Shown piece after piece: positions 6,183 to 16,093 of a DNA stretch of 17,630 nt. The notes below the pieces were generated by a model that was not told the DNA's origin, ran no database searches, and saw only the letters and a list, made by a program, of their open reading frames with translations. A program made the position numbers and the translations under genes. The stretch is from DATEDA01 sp050741515 (GTDB taxonomy: Bacteria > Pseudomonadota > Gammaproteobacteria > Burkholderiales > SG8-39): positions 1 through 17,630 of the forward strand of contig JBOIFD010000174.1 in NCBI GenBank assembly GCA_050741515.1. The letters are read 5' to 3'. Each line of letters begins with the position of its first letter. Position 1 is the first letter of the stretch.

Positions 6183-6432
6183 GCTGGTCGTCAAGGCGAG
6201 CGCCGCGAAGGAGCTCGACGTGGTCGAGCCGAGGAAGCTGCGGCAGCGCCTCGTTGCCGCGATCGCGGACCTCGCGGAGAATCCGCGTCCAGCGGGTTGC
6301 GAGAAGCTGGCCGGCGCAGAGGATGCCTACCGGATCCGGCAGGGCGATTACCGTGCCGTGTACACGATCGACGGCCGGGCACGGGTCGTGCGCGTGATCA
6401 AGGTCGGACACCGGCGCGAGGTCTACCGATAG
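6169..6432 (+). CDS. RelE/ParE-superfamily toxin
   Basis: An 87-aa toxin starting at GTG 6169. RelE-type members cut mRNA at the ribosome; ParE-type members poison gyrase. The N-terminal YRLVVKASAAKEL, the central NPRPAGCEKLAG, YRIRQGDYRAVYTID and the C-terminal VVRVIKVGHRREVYR give the standard RelE/StbE order, with the basic residues and terminal GHR..VYR expected of an RNA-cleaving member. This favours RelE over ParE. It stops 20 bp before the WbpL-like gene, so read-through from the TA promoter would transcribe wbpL and wbpM too. Confidence 0.88.
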   Translation: MAAYRLVVKASAAKELDVVEPRKLRQRLVAAIADLAENPRPAGCEKLAGAEDAYRIRQGDYRAVYTIDGRARVVRVIKVGHRREVYR

Positions 6433-6452
6433 CATTGCGCTCGCGCCGTCCC

Positions 6453-7445
6453 ATGAACACGACCCTCGCGCTCATTCCCCTCGCCGCGGCCCTCGCCTGC
6501 GCCGCGGTGATCCTCACGCTCCTGCGGCATCCCGGCTGGCTGCCGCTCGATCAACCGAACGAGCGCTCGCTGCACGCCGCGCCGACGCCCCGCATCGGCG
6601 GGCTCGGGCTCATGGCCGGCATGGCGCTCGCGTTCGGGCTGCTGCGCGCGGAACCGCTGCTCGCCGGGCTGGTTCTCGCGCTCGCCGTAGTGTCGTTCCT
6701 CGACGACCGCTCCCACCTGCCGATCGGGGTGCGCTTCGCGACCCACGCCGTGGCCGCGGTCGCGTTCGTGGCGCTCGCGTTGCCCGACCTGCATCCGGTC
6801 TGGCAGGCGGTCGCCGTGCTCGCCGTCATCTGGACCACGAACCTCTACAACTTCATGGACGGCTCGGACGGCCTCGCGGGCGGGATGACCCTGTTCGGCT
6901 TCGCCGCGTACGCGCTCGGCGCGTGGCTCGCCGGCGACGGCATCTTCACCGCGGTCGGGGCGAGCGTCGCCGCGGCGGCCGCGGTGTTCCTCGCGTTCAA
7001 CTTTCCGCCGGCCCGCGTGTTCATGGGCGACGCCGGCTCGATCCCGCTCGGCTTCCTCGCGGCGACCCTGGGGCTCCTCGGCTGGCGCGCGGGCTACTGG
7101 CCGATCTGGTTTCCGGTGCTCGTGTTCTCGCCGTTCGTCCTGGACGCGAGCGTGACGCTCGCGTGGCGCGTCCTGCGCGGCGAGCGGTTCTGGGAAGCGC
7201 ACAAGGTCCACTACTACCAGCGGCTGGTGCAGCTCGGCTGGGGACACCGCAACACCGCCCTCGCCGAGTACGCGCTGATGGCGATGTGCGGGGGCGTCGC
7301 GCTCTGGGCGCTCGGCCAGCCGCCCGCTGCGCAGTGGGCCGCGGTCGGCGGGGTCGCCGCGGTGTACGTCGCGCTCGCGGCGGCGCTCGACCTGGCGTGG
7401 CGCCGCCGGCGCGACGAGGGCCGGAACGATGTTCCCGCGCATTAA
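6453..7445 (+). CDS. WecA/WbpL-type undecaprenyl-phosphate glycosyl-1-phosphate transferase
   Basis: An inner-membrane enzyme of 330 aa that transfers a HexNAc-1-phosphate (GlcNAc, FucNAc or QuiNAc type) from UDP-sugar to undecaprenyl phosphate, the first step of O-unit assembly. About ten membrane segments are visible. Family motifs are RSLHAAPTPRIGG (38-50), SFLDDR (81-86, Asp pair), NFMDGSDGLAG (133-143), RVFMGDAGS (188-196) and HKVHYYQR (250-257, cytosolic His loop). DGSDGLAG rather than DGIDGLAG is a WbpL/WbcO trait. I start at ATG 6453; longer frames upstream overlap relE and lack a membrane start. It overlaps the following dehydratase by 17 bp. Confidence 0.9.
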   Translation: MNTTLALIPLAAALACAAVILTLLRHPGWLPLDQPNERSLHAAPTPRIGGLGLMAGMALAFGLLRAEPLLAGLVLALAVVSFLDDRSHLPIGVRFATHAVAAVAFVALALPDLHPVWQAVAVLAVIWTTNLYNFMDGSDGLAGGMTLFGFAAYALGAWLAGDGIFTAVGASVAAAAAVFLAFNFPPARVFMGDAGSIPLGFLAATLGLLGWRAGYWPIWFPVLVFSPFVLDASVTLAWRVLRGERFWEAHKVHYYQRLVQLGWGHRNTALAEYALMAMCGGVALWALGQPPAAQWAAVGGVAAVYVALAAALDLAWRRRRDEGRNDVPAH

Positions 7446-9321
7446 CTGGCGCAACACCGTCGCGTTCCTGCACGACGTGATCGCGGCGGGGGCGGCGTGG
7501 TGCCTCGCCTATCTCTTCCGTCTCAACTTCGAGCTGGAGGAGCCGTTCGCGAGCGCCATGCTGTCGCACGTCCTGTGGGTGGTGCCGCTGCAGGCGGGGA
7601 TCTTTCTCTGGGTCGGGATGTACCGCGGCCTCTGGCGCTATGCGAGCCTGCCCGACCTGCGCCGGATCGTGGTCGCCGCGGTGCTCGGGGCGATGGCCAT
7701 CGCGGTCGTGATCGTGGTGTTCAGGCTCACCGCGGTGCCGCGGTCGGTGATCCTGCTCTACCCGATCCTGCTCGCGGTCAGCATGGGCGGGAGCCGCGTC
7801 GCCTACCGCGCCTGGAAGGAGGGCCATCTCCGGCGCCTCACCACGAGCGGCGGACGGCGCGTCGTCATCCTCGGCGCGGACGCCGCCGCGGCCAACCTGC
7901 TCAAGAGCCTCGGCCGCAGCCCCGAGTGGCACTTCGTCGGGCTGCTGGACGACGACCCCCGGACCCGCGGCCGCGAGATCCAGGGCGTGAAAGTGCTCGG
8001 CGCACTCGCCCGCCTGCCGGAGGTCGTCCAGGCGGAGCACGCCGAGCTCGCGGTGATCGCGATGCCCGACCGGTCGCACGCGGCGCGGCGCCGCGCGGTG
8101 GAGCTTTGCCAGGCCGCGAACGTGCCGGCGATGACGGTGCCGTCCTACGAGGACCTGGTGACCGGCCGGGTGACCGTCTCGCAGCTGCGGCGCGTCGAGC
8201 TCGACGACCTGCTCGGTCGCGACCCGGTCCAGCTCGACAGCCAGGGTCTGGGCGAGTGGCTCCGCGGGCGCACCGTGCTCGTCACCGGCGCCGGCGGCTC
8301 GATCGGCGCGGAGCTCTGCCGGCAGATCCTGAGGTTCGAGCCGGCACGGCTCGTCGCTCTCGACACCGCCGAGCTCGCCCTCTACCAGCTCGAGCAGGAG
8401 CTCGGCGCCGAGCGCGGCGCGATCCGCCTCGCCTACCTCGTCGGCGACGTCAAGAGCGCCCGGCGGCTCGAGGAGGCGTTCCGCGCGTGGCGGCCCTCGG
8501 CGGTGTTCCACGCCGCGGCGTACAAGCACGTCCCGCTCATGGAGCAGGACAACGCGTGGGAGGCGGTGCGGAACAACGCGCTCGGGACCTGGTGCGCCGC
8601 CGAGGCCGCGATCCGGTTCGGCGTCGAGAAGTTCGTGCTCGTCTCGACCGACAAGGCGGTGAATCCCACCAGCGTCATGGGCGCGAGCAAGCGGCTCGCC
8701 GAGCTGCTCTGCCAGGGGCTCGGGGACGGGCGCACCCGCTTCGTCGCGGTCCGCTTCGGCAACGTGCTCGGCTCGACCGGCAGCGTGATCCCGAAGTTCC
8801 GGAGCCAGATCGCGGCCGGCGGGCCGGTGACGGTGACCCACCCCGAGATCCGCCGGTTCTTCATGTCGATCCCCGAGGCCGCGCAGCTCGTCCTGCAGGC
8901 CGGCCTGATGGGCCAGGGCGGCGAGATCTTCGTGCTCGACATGGGCGAGCCGGTGAGGATCGTGGACCTCGCGCGCGATCTCATCCGCCTGTCGGGCCTG
9001 TCCGAGGACGACATCAGGATCGTCTTCACGGGACTGCGGCCCGGCGAGAAGCTCTACGAGGAGCTGCTCGCGGACGACGAGCGCACCCTCGGCACGCCGC
9101 ACCCGAAGCTGCGCATCATGAAGCCCGAGGCGCCGCGCGACCACGCGTGGGTCGAGGAGGCCGTGCGCTGGTTCGAGGCCGCGGGCACGCTCGCGCCCGC
9201 CGAGGTGCGCGCCGGGCTCGCCCGGTGGGTGCCGGAGTACGCGCCCGCCGCCGCCGGCGCGACACCGCCGCTGCCCGAAAGGAAGGCCGTCGCGGCCGAA
9301 TCGCCGCCGGCGTCGCGCTAG
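7429..9321 (+). CDS. Membrane nucleotide-sugar 4,6-dehydratase, WbpM/CapD-type
   Basis: A 630-aa enzyme that makes UDP-4-keto-6-deoxy-HexNAc, precursor of FucNAc and QuiNAc. About four membrane segments span residues 9-122, a first Rossmann-like domain starts near VVILGADAAAANLL (145-158), and the SDR catalytic domain has TGAGGSIG (286-293), HAAAYKHVPLME (361-372) and VSTDKAVNP (405-413). The catalytic Tyr is replaced by Met (M417-GAS-K421), as expected for the long WbpM-like subfamily. The start ATG overlaps the WbpL-like gene, so the two are probably coupled. Its stop shares CTAG with the convergent methyltransferase. Confidence 0.93.
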   Translation: MFPRINWRNTVAFLHDVIAAGAAWCLAYLFRLNFELEEPFASAMLSHVLWVVPLQAGIFLWVGMYRGLWRYASLPDLRRIVVAAVLGAMAIAVVIVVFRLTAVPRSVILLYPILLAVSMGGSRVAYRAWKEGHLRRLTTSGGRRVVILGADAAAANLLKSLGRSPEWHFVGLLDDDPRTRGREIQGVKVLGALARLPEVVQAEHAELAVIAMPDRSHAARRRAVELCQAANVPAMTVPSYEDLVTGRVTVSQLRRVELDDLLGRDPVQLDSQGLGEWLRGRTVLVTGAGGSIGAELCRQILRFEPARLVALDTAELALYQLEQELGAERGAIRLAYLVGDVKSARRLEEAFRAWRPSAVFHAAAYKHVPLMEQDNAWEAVRNNALGTWCAAEAAIRFGVEKFVLVSTDKAVNPTSVMGASKRLAELLCQGLGDGRTRFVAVRFGNVLGSTGSVIPKFRSQIAAGGPVTVTHPEIRRFFMSIPEAAQLVLQAGLMGQGGEIFVLDMGEPVRIVDLARDLIRLSGLSEDDIRIVFTGLRPGEKLYEELLADDERTLGTPHPKLRIMKPEAPRDHAWVEEAVRWFEAAGTLAPAEVRAGLARWVPEYAPAAAGATPPLPERKAVAAESPPASR

Positions 9322-10316
9322 CCCGGCGTTCCCAGAGCGCGCGAGTAGAGCGAATCGAGCAGGCGTCTGCCGCCGCCGAGCTTCGCGATCTCCCGCTTTT
9401 CGTTCAGGGATCGCTGCAGCCGCCCCCAGGCGCGCGCGTAGGGATGGCGCGTCGCGTAGTGCCGGAGGCCGGTATGGCGCGACACGATCCCGGAGATGCG
9501 CGCGCAGTTTCCCGGGATCGGCGCACCCTTCGGCGCGTCGTTTCCGGACGGACCCCGCCCGAGGAACATCGTGACGTTCCCGCCGTCGGACGAGATCGCG
9601 TGGCGCGCCTCCCGGAGCCCGACCTTCTCCGCGGCGCCGCGCAGGGACGCGACGTTGAAGTTGTAGAGGTGGGCCTCGTGGAACGTGCTCGTCGGGGATT
9701 GGCAGGTCGCTTCGACGTTCGGAACCTCCACCACGAGCAGGCCGTCGGCGCCGAGCGCCCGCCGCAAGCGATCGAGGACGGACGACGGGCTTTCGGTGTG
9801 CTCGAGGGCGTGCCAGATCGTGATGACGTCGAAGGACCCCGCCGGCAGCGCCACGTCCTGCATGAATCCGACGTCGATCGCCAGCCCGTATTCCCGGACC
9901 GAGTACTCGGCATAGCCCCGGTTGGGCTCGATGCCGCGCACGTCGTGCCCGAGCTTCGACAGCAGGTAGGCGAACTCGCCGCCGCCGGTCCCGACGTCGA
10001 GGATCCGCTTGCGGCCGCCGTCGAGCAGGCTCCTGATCTTCTCGAGCCGGGACAGCGCGACCTTCCCGGCCCGCAGGACGTGCTTGGGTCGCGGCTCGTA
10101 CGCCCCTTTGTACGCCACGCGGTAATCCGTCTCGTAGAACTGCCGCGCGTCGTGCGGCCGCGGATCGGACCAGACCAGGCCGCACGCGCGGCAGATCACG
10201 GTCCGCAGCGGCGCCCCGCTGCGGCTCCGCGTCGCCAGGACCGACACGTCGCTGCCGCCGCACAGATCGCACGGGATCGAGCACGGCTCCGGCCGCGTCG
10301 CGGGCTGCCGGGTCAT
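9318..10316 (-). CDS. Class I SAM methyltransferase with N-terminal four-Cys domain
   Basis: A 332-aa methyltransferase. The N-terminal C16-x2-C19 and C42-x2-C45 pairs suggest a zinc ribbon. The SAM site ILDVGTGGGEFAYLL (105-119) is followed by GIEPN (128-132), then FDVITIWHALEHTESP and LGADGLLVVEVPNVEA, the usual Methyltransf_23 layout. The C-terminal 90 or so residues contain SDGGNVTMFLG and a basic tail. It follows the second methyltransferase with an ATGA overlap and a GGAG ribosome site. Its place after a GT2 gene suggests it methylates the glycan. Substrate unknown. Confidence 0.85.
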   Translation of the reverse strand: MTRQPATRPEPCSIPCDLCGGSDVSVLATRSRSGAPLRTVICRACGLVWSDPRPHDARQFYETDYRVAYKGAYEPRPKHVLRAGKVALSRLEKIRSLLDGGRKRILDVGTGGGEFAYLLSKLGHDVRGIEPNRGYAEYSVREYGLAIDVGFMQDVALPAGSFDVITIWHALEHTESPSSVLDRLRRALGADGLLVVEVPNVEATCQSPTSTFHEAHLYNFNVASLRGAAEKVGLREARHAISSDGGNVTMFLGRGPSGNDAPKGAPIPGNCARISGIVSRHTGLRHYATRHPYARAWGRLQRSLNEKREIAKLGGGRRLLDSLYSRALGTPG

Positions 10317-11203
10317 GCCTTGCGACTCCGCAGGTAGCCGACGATGCCATGGCCGCGGCCGAGGAGACGCGCCGGCCAATCCGCGAGCTCGCCGGCGAGC
10401 CTGGCGAGCGCGTAGACCGCCGCCGCAGCGTCCTCCTTCTCCGCGAAGCGCGCCCGCGCCGTCTCGAGCCGCGCGACGGCGAAGCCCGCGCGTTCCGCGA
10501 CGAGCGCCAGCGACCGCGGATTGAAGAAGCTGACGTGGCCGGCGTCCTTGTCGATGCGGAAGTAGTCCCAGCGCCCCTTGAGGGCGCGCGCCGTCCAGCT
10601 CTCGCCGTTGCCGGTCGACAGCAGGAGGACGCCGCCGGGCGCGAGGATCCGCCGGCACTCGGCGAGCAGCGTCAGCGGCCGCGCGAGATGCTCGATCACC
10701 TCGAACAGCGTCACGCAGTCGAAGGCCGCGTCGTCGTAGGACTGCTCCTCCAGGAGCCCGGTCCTGACGTTGCGGCCGGCGGCGCGCGCCTCGGCCGCGA
10801 TGTGGGGCGCCGGTTCGACTCCCTCGGCGGCGAAGCCCAGCTCGTCGGCGAAGGCGACGAAATCGCCGCGTGAGCAGCCGACGTCGACCAGCCGGCATTG
10901 CGCGGGCGGTTTCCCGAGCAGGCGCGCAACCTGCGCGAGGCGGCGGTGCGCGACGCGACGGCGGCGCGTCATCTCCCGCACCGTCGGCCGATTGAACGCC
11001 GGCGCGTCGAACGCCTGCATCGAATGCGCGTACGCGGCCGCGCCGATCTGGCTCACGAGCTGGCCGCACTCGCGGCAGCGAAGCAGCGCGCCCTCGGGCA
11101 GCGCGATCCCGGTCGGATCGAGCGCGGACGCGCAGCCGACCGGGCAGCGATCGATCAGGCGGCGGTCGGCGCTTGCCGGCCCCGACCCGTCGGCGATGTC
11201 CAC
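10313..11203 (-). CDS. Class I SAM methyltransferase with N-terminal Cys cluster
   Basis: A 296-aa protein. C20-x3-C24 and C43-x2-C46 form a likely zinc-binding N-terminal part. LVDVGCSRGDFVAFADELG is SAM motif I, GVEPAPH follows, then FDCVTLFEVIEHLARP and LAPGGVLLLSTGN. The GHVSFFNPRSL segment is common in methyltransferases of polysaccharide clusters. The start is GTG 11203 with GGAGG seven bases upstream. It lies 22 bp after the GT2 gene and overlaps the next methyltransferase by 4 bp, so the three are one operon. Confidence 0.85.
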   Translation of the reverse strand: MDIADGSGPASADRRLIDRCPVGCASALDPTGIALPEGALLRCRECGQLVSQIGAAAYAHSMQAFDAPAFNRPTVREMTRRRRVAHRRLAQVARLLGKPPAQCRLVDVGCSRGDFVAFADELGFAAEGVEPAPHIAAEARAAGRNVRTGLLEEQSYDDAAFDCVTLFEVIEHLARPLTLLAECRRILAPGGVLLLSTGNGESWTARALKGRWDYFRIDKDAGHVSFFNPRSLALVAERAGFAVARLETARARFAEKEDAAAAVYALARLAGELADWPARLLGRGHGIVGYLRSRKA

Positions 11204-11225
11204 GATCCGGCCTCCGGCCAGGGCG

Positions 11226-12062
11226 TCAGGCGCCCGCCGAGCCGGGCTCGACGTCGCGGTGGAGATCCAGACCCCGCAACGCCGTGACGCGGTCCGAGTG
11301 CAGGAGCGCCGCGAGCCGCCGCTCGTTGTCGGCGAGCCGGCTGCGGTCGTTCTCGACGTGCCACAGGTGGAAGAGCGGTGCGGCGAACCGCGCGCTCTTG
11401 TGCTTCACGCCGGCGTGGAGCAGGCGGATGACGAGATCCGAGTCCTCGAGCCCCCACCCCGAGTAGGACTCGTCGAGCCCGTTGACGCGCTCGAGATCCT
11501 CGCGCCAGACCGAGAGGTTGCACGTCTTCACGCCCTTCCAGCGCGCCGGCCGCAGCTTCCGGAACGCGCCGTCGCCCAGTGCCGCGAGCGGCAGCAGCCG
11601 GTTGATGTCGCGCTTCAGCCACGCGCCGAGCCATTGCGCGTTCGTCCAGGCGTGCACCGGGACCCGCTCGCCGAGCACGCGGGCCGTGAGATCGCGCGCG
11701 AGGAGCATCCGGTTGCCGGCGAGGAACCAGCCGCGCTCGGCGAGCCGGCGGTGCGCGGCGACGAAGCCGCGCGAGGGGATGCAGTCGCCGTCGGTGAAGA
11801 CGACGTAGTCGGCGTCGGTCGTCGCGACGGCGCGGTTGCGGATCGCGGCGGCGCGGAAGCCCCGGTCCTCGTGCCAGACGTGCCGGAGCGCGAACGGCGC
11901 GCGCGCGGCGTATGCCTCCACGACCCGCCGCGTCTCGCCGGTCGAGCCGTCGTCCGCGACGAGGAGCGAGAAGTCGAGCGTGCTTTGCGCGAGAAACCCC
12001 TCGAGCGCGAGCGCGAGGGCGTCCGGGCGGTTGTAGGTCGTGACGACGACGGCGGTCTTCAT
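11226..12062 (-). CDS. Family 2 glycosyltransferase (with galactosyltransferase-like C-terminal part)
   Basis: A cytosolic glycosyltransferase of 278 aa that would add a sugar to the glycan. GT-A motifs are TTYNRP (8-13), ADDGS (36-40), RNRAV (75-79) and the metal-binding TDGDC (90-94). GVKTCNLSVWREDL and ESYSGWGLEDSDLVIRL form the C-terminal acceptor/catalytic part seen in Glyco_transf_7C-type GT2 enzymes. No membrane segments are seen. The donor sugar is not predictable. It is the first gene of a minus-strand operon with two methyltransferases. TAGAAT at 12117-12112 is a possible -10. Confidence 0.88.
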   Translation of the reverse strand: MKTAVVVTTYNRPDALALALEGFLAQSTLDFSLLVADDGSTGETRRVVEAYAARAPFALRHVWHEDRGFRAAAIRNRAVATTDADYVVFTDGDCIPSRGFVAAHRRLAERGWFLAGNRMLLARDLTARVLGERVPVHAWTNAQWLGAWLKRDINRLLPLAALGDGAFRKLRPARWKGVKTCNLSVWREDLERVNGLDESYSGWGLEDSDLVIRLLHAGVKHKSARFAAPLFHLWHVENDRSRLADNERRLAALLHSDRVTALRGLDLHRDVEPGSAGA

Positions 12063-12154
12063 TGGCTCGCAGGTCGCCGGGCGGCGGCGGGAGTCGCCGC
12101 AGGGCGGGCGGATTCTAACCCCGGCCTCCGCCGCGGGTAGGCTAAGCTGGCGGC
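12063..12154. other. Divergent promoter region between GT2 and third methyltransferase
   Basis: A 92-bp GC-rich gap. TAGAAT (12117-12112, minus) is a candidate -10 for the GT2 operon, without a good -35. For the plus-strand gene I see no convincing promoter or ribosome site. Confidence 0.3.
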
Positions 12155-12991
12155 ATGCGGCAGATCGTCAAGCGCCTCAAGAGCACGCCCGCGTACGCCG
12201 CGTTCAAGCAGGATTCGAAAGCCGTGCAGCGCTGGCTCGCGCTGCCGCGGTACATCGGCCGCACCTACGCCTGCCCGGTCTGCGGCACCGGGCTGCGGCG
12301 CTTCAAGCCGATCTGGAAATCCTTCGTGCGTAAGCTCGAGGAGCACGGCTTCGTCCATCCGCTCGAATCGTTCGAGACTTTCAACGTCGGTTCCCACACC
12401 TGCCCCGCCTGCGGCGCGTCGGATCGCGAGCGGCTCTATGCGCTGTATCTGGAAGACCGCTTCCGGTCCCTGGACCGGAGCCGGCGGTACACGCTGGTGG
12501 ACTTCGCCGCCTCGCCCGGCCTGTCCCGGCGCCTGCGCGCGCTCCCGTTCGTTTCCTATCGCACCGCCGACCTCTACCGCGCCGGGGTGGACGATCGCGT
12601 CGACATCTCGGACATGGCGATCTACGGCGACGGCGCCATCGACATGTTCGTCTGCTCGCACATCCTCGAGCACGTGCCCGACGACCGGCGCGCCATGCGC
12701 GAGCTGTTCCGCGTGCTCAGGCCGGGCGGTTTCGGCATCGTCATGGTGCCGCTCGTCGTCGGGGTCGAGGAGACCCACGAGGACCCGGCGATCGTCGACC
12801 CGGCCGCCCGGTGGAAGTACTACTGTCAGGACGACCATCTGCGGCTGTACGGCCGGCGCGACTTCGTGCGCCGCCTGGAGGAGGCGGGATTCGACGTGCT
12901 GCAGCTCGGCCCGGATCACTTCGGCCGCGAGCGGTTCCGGCGCGCGGGCATCCACGAGAACTCGGTGCTCTACGTCGCGCAGAAGCGCTAG
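12155..12991 (+). CDS. SAM-dependent methyltransferase with N-terminal four-Cys domain
   Basis: A 278-aa protein. C40-x2-C43 and C83-x2-C86 bracket a 40-residue insert, suggesting a zinc-binding domain. The methyltransferase part is atypical: motif I reads LVDFAASPGLSRRL rather than a glycine-rich DxGxGxG, but IDMFVCSHILEHVPDDR and LFRVLRPGGFGIVMVPL match post-motifs of class I enzymes. Residues WKYYCQDDHLRLYGRRDFV are shared by this family in O-antigen and exopolysaccharide clusters. It is a single plus-strand gene whose stop shares CTAG with the convergent ligase. Substrate unknown; a sugar or sugar-phosphate is likely. Confidence 0.8.
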   Translation: MRQIVKRLKSTPAYAAFKQDSKAVQRWLALPRYIGRTYACPVCGTGLRRFKPIWKSFVRKLEEHGFVHPLESFETFNVGSHTCPACGASDRERLYALYLEDRFRSLDRSRRYTLVDFAASPGLSRRLRALPFVSYRTADLYRAGVDDRVDISDMAIYGDGAIDMFVCSHILEHVPDDRRAMRELFRVLRPGGFGIVMVPLVVGVEETHEDPAIVDPAARWKYYCQDDHLRLYGRRDFVRRLEEAGFDVLQLGPDHFGRERFRRAGIHENSVLYVAQKR

Positions 12992-14202
12992 TCACGCGGG
13001 CGGGGCGCGAGTCCCCCGAACAGGACGCCGAGCCCCCAGGCGAAGAACAGTCCCTCGGTGTGATCCAGCAGCAGCGAGTTGAACACGCAGCCCACGGCGA
13101 TCGTCAGCACGACCCCGCGCGCGAGCACCTGCTCGTGGGGCAGCGGCAGGCGGGGCGCGAGCCGCCAGGGGATCCAGAACAGCGCGAGCAGCGCGAGGAG
13201 CCCGGGGATGCCGAGCTGCGCCATCAGGTGCAGGTACTCGTTGTGCGGGTGCCCCGCGGGGGCCATGCCGGTGCCCGCGACCTGGCGCGCATAGGCGCCC
13301 GGGAAGCCGCCGGTGCCGGCGCCGACGAGCGGACGCTCCCGGATCAGCCCGAGCGTGTTGTAGTAGAACTCGAGGCGGTAGCCGACCGAGGTCCGCGCGG
13401 GCACCCCGGCCTGCCATTCCCGGGCCTCGCGCGCCGTCTCGATCAAGCGGTTCTGCAGCGCCGACGAGGCGGCAATCCCGGCCCCCACCAGTGCCGTCCC
13501 GCCGAGCGCGACCAGCGCGAGCCCGATCAGGCGGCGCCACGCGTAGCCGAGATACAGCGCGAGCGCGGCGAGAACCACATAGCCGGTGCGGCCGGGCACG
13601 ACGAACAGCACGTTCGCCGCCGCCGCCGCGGCGAGCACGAACCAGATCGTCCGGGCCGGACCGCGCGGCGCAGCGCGCCCGAGGACCGCGAAGAGAAACG
13701 CGCCGAACGCGACCAGGATCCCGTGGGTCAGCGAGTCCAGCGCCACGACCGGATAGTCCGGTTTCCCGCGGAGCCAGGGAACGGGCGGCACGACCCCGAG
13801 CTTGACCAGGTAGGACAGCCACACGAGGACTGCAAGCGCTGCCGCCAGGGCGAGCAACGCGCGCCGCCGCCATGCCGCGTCGCCGAACAGCGTGACGAGA
13901 ATGCCCAGCACCACGAGATCGGCGTACTTGCCGAAGTAGAGCAACGCCTCCTTGCGGGGCTGCTCGCCGTACGCGAGCCCGACCGCGAGCAGCGCCGCGA
14001 ACCCGAGCGCCATCATGGCGACCGGATTGCGGCGCAGCGTCGCCCAGCGCGCCCGATACCGGTCGGCTGCGATCCAGCACCCGAGGACGAGCGCGAGCAG
14101 CACGCCGTCGGCCGCGACCGAGAACGGGATCGAGATTCCGAGCGCGACCGCGAACGCGCGGGCCAGGTCCTCGCTGCGCTGCTGGAAGCCGGCGAGCGTC
14201 AC
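12988..14202 (-). CDS. O-antigen ligase family protein (WaaL-like, Wzy_C)
   Basis: A 404-aa polytopic membrane protein with around ten to twelve hydrophobic segments. It has a periplasmic loop containing YRLEFYYNTLGLIRERPLVG (275-294), then GAGTGGF and HPHNEYLHLMAQLGIPG (from 318), the Wzy_C signature with the conserved His. Such proteins join undecaprenyl-linked O-antigen to lipid A-core in the periplasm; some are polymerases instead. The start is GTG 14202. It lies 25 bp after msbA, which favours the ligase role. The stop shares CTAG with the convergent methyltransferase. Confidence 0.85.
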   Translation of the reverse strand: MTLAGFQQRSEDLARAFAVALGISIPFSVAADGVLLALVLGCWIAADRYRARWATLRRNPVAMMALGFAALLAVGLAYGEQPRKEALLYFGKYADLVVLGILVTLFGDAAWRRRALLALAAALAVLVWLSYLVKLGVVPPVPWLRGKPDYPVVALDSLTHGILVAFGAFLFAVLGRAAPRGPARTIWFVLAAAAAANVLFVVPGRTGYVVLAALALYLGYAWRRLIGLALVALGGTALVGAGIAASSALQNRLIETAREAREWQAGVPARTSVGYRLEFYYNTLGLIRERPLVGAGTGGFPGAYARQVAGTGMAPAGHPHNEYLHLMAQLGIPGLLALLALFWIPWRLAPRLPLPHEQVLARGVVLTIAVGCVFNSLLLDHTEGLFFAWGLGVLFGGLAPRPRD

Positions 14203-14227
14203 GCCCGGAAAGCGCGCCGCGCGGCCG

Positions 14228-15991
<1,764 letters not shown>

Positions 15992-16001
15992 GGGCGCCGC
16001 G

Positions 16002-16007
16002 ATTATA
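16002..16007 (-). promoter_or_regulatory. msbA: Perfect TATAAT -10 element of msbA
   Basis: TATAAT lies ten bases before the msbA ATG in GC-rich DNA. No good -35 is seen 16-18 bp upstream. The expected transcript would have a leader of about four bases. Confidence 0.45.
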
Positions 16008-16061
16008 AGCGGGTGGCGCCGGGCGCCCCGGCGGCGTCATGTCGACCGGGATCTTGATCAT
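16008..16061 (-). pseudogene. Stub of a DUF5615-type PIN-like toxin
   Basis: Starting at ATG 16061, 33 bp after the DUF433 stop, the frame reads MIKIPVDMTPPGRP. This resembles the first strand and metal-binding Asp of DUF5615 proteins (typically M-K-x-L-x-D-M-N-L-S-P). The similarity then ends, and msbA's promoter region follows. DUF5615 is the usual partner of DUF433. The match is short, so this is a suggestion rather than proof. Confidence 0.4.
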
Positions 16062-16093
16062 CCCGAGAGCGGGACCTCCCGCTCGTCCGCCCG

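Noticed and set aside
7021..10350. Very long open frames antisense to wbpL/wbpM (about 1100 codons minus, about 950 plus)
   Set aside because: They are shadows of GC-rich coding. Their translations are low-complexity Arg/Ala/Gly/Pro, while the frames on 6453-9321 and 9318-10316 have full family motifs.
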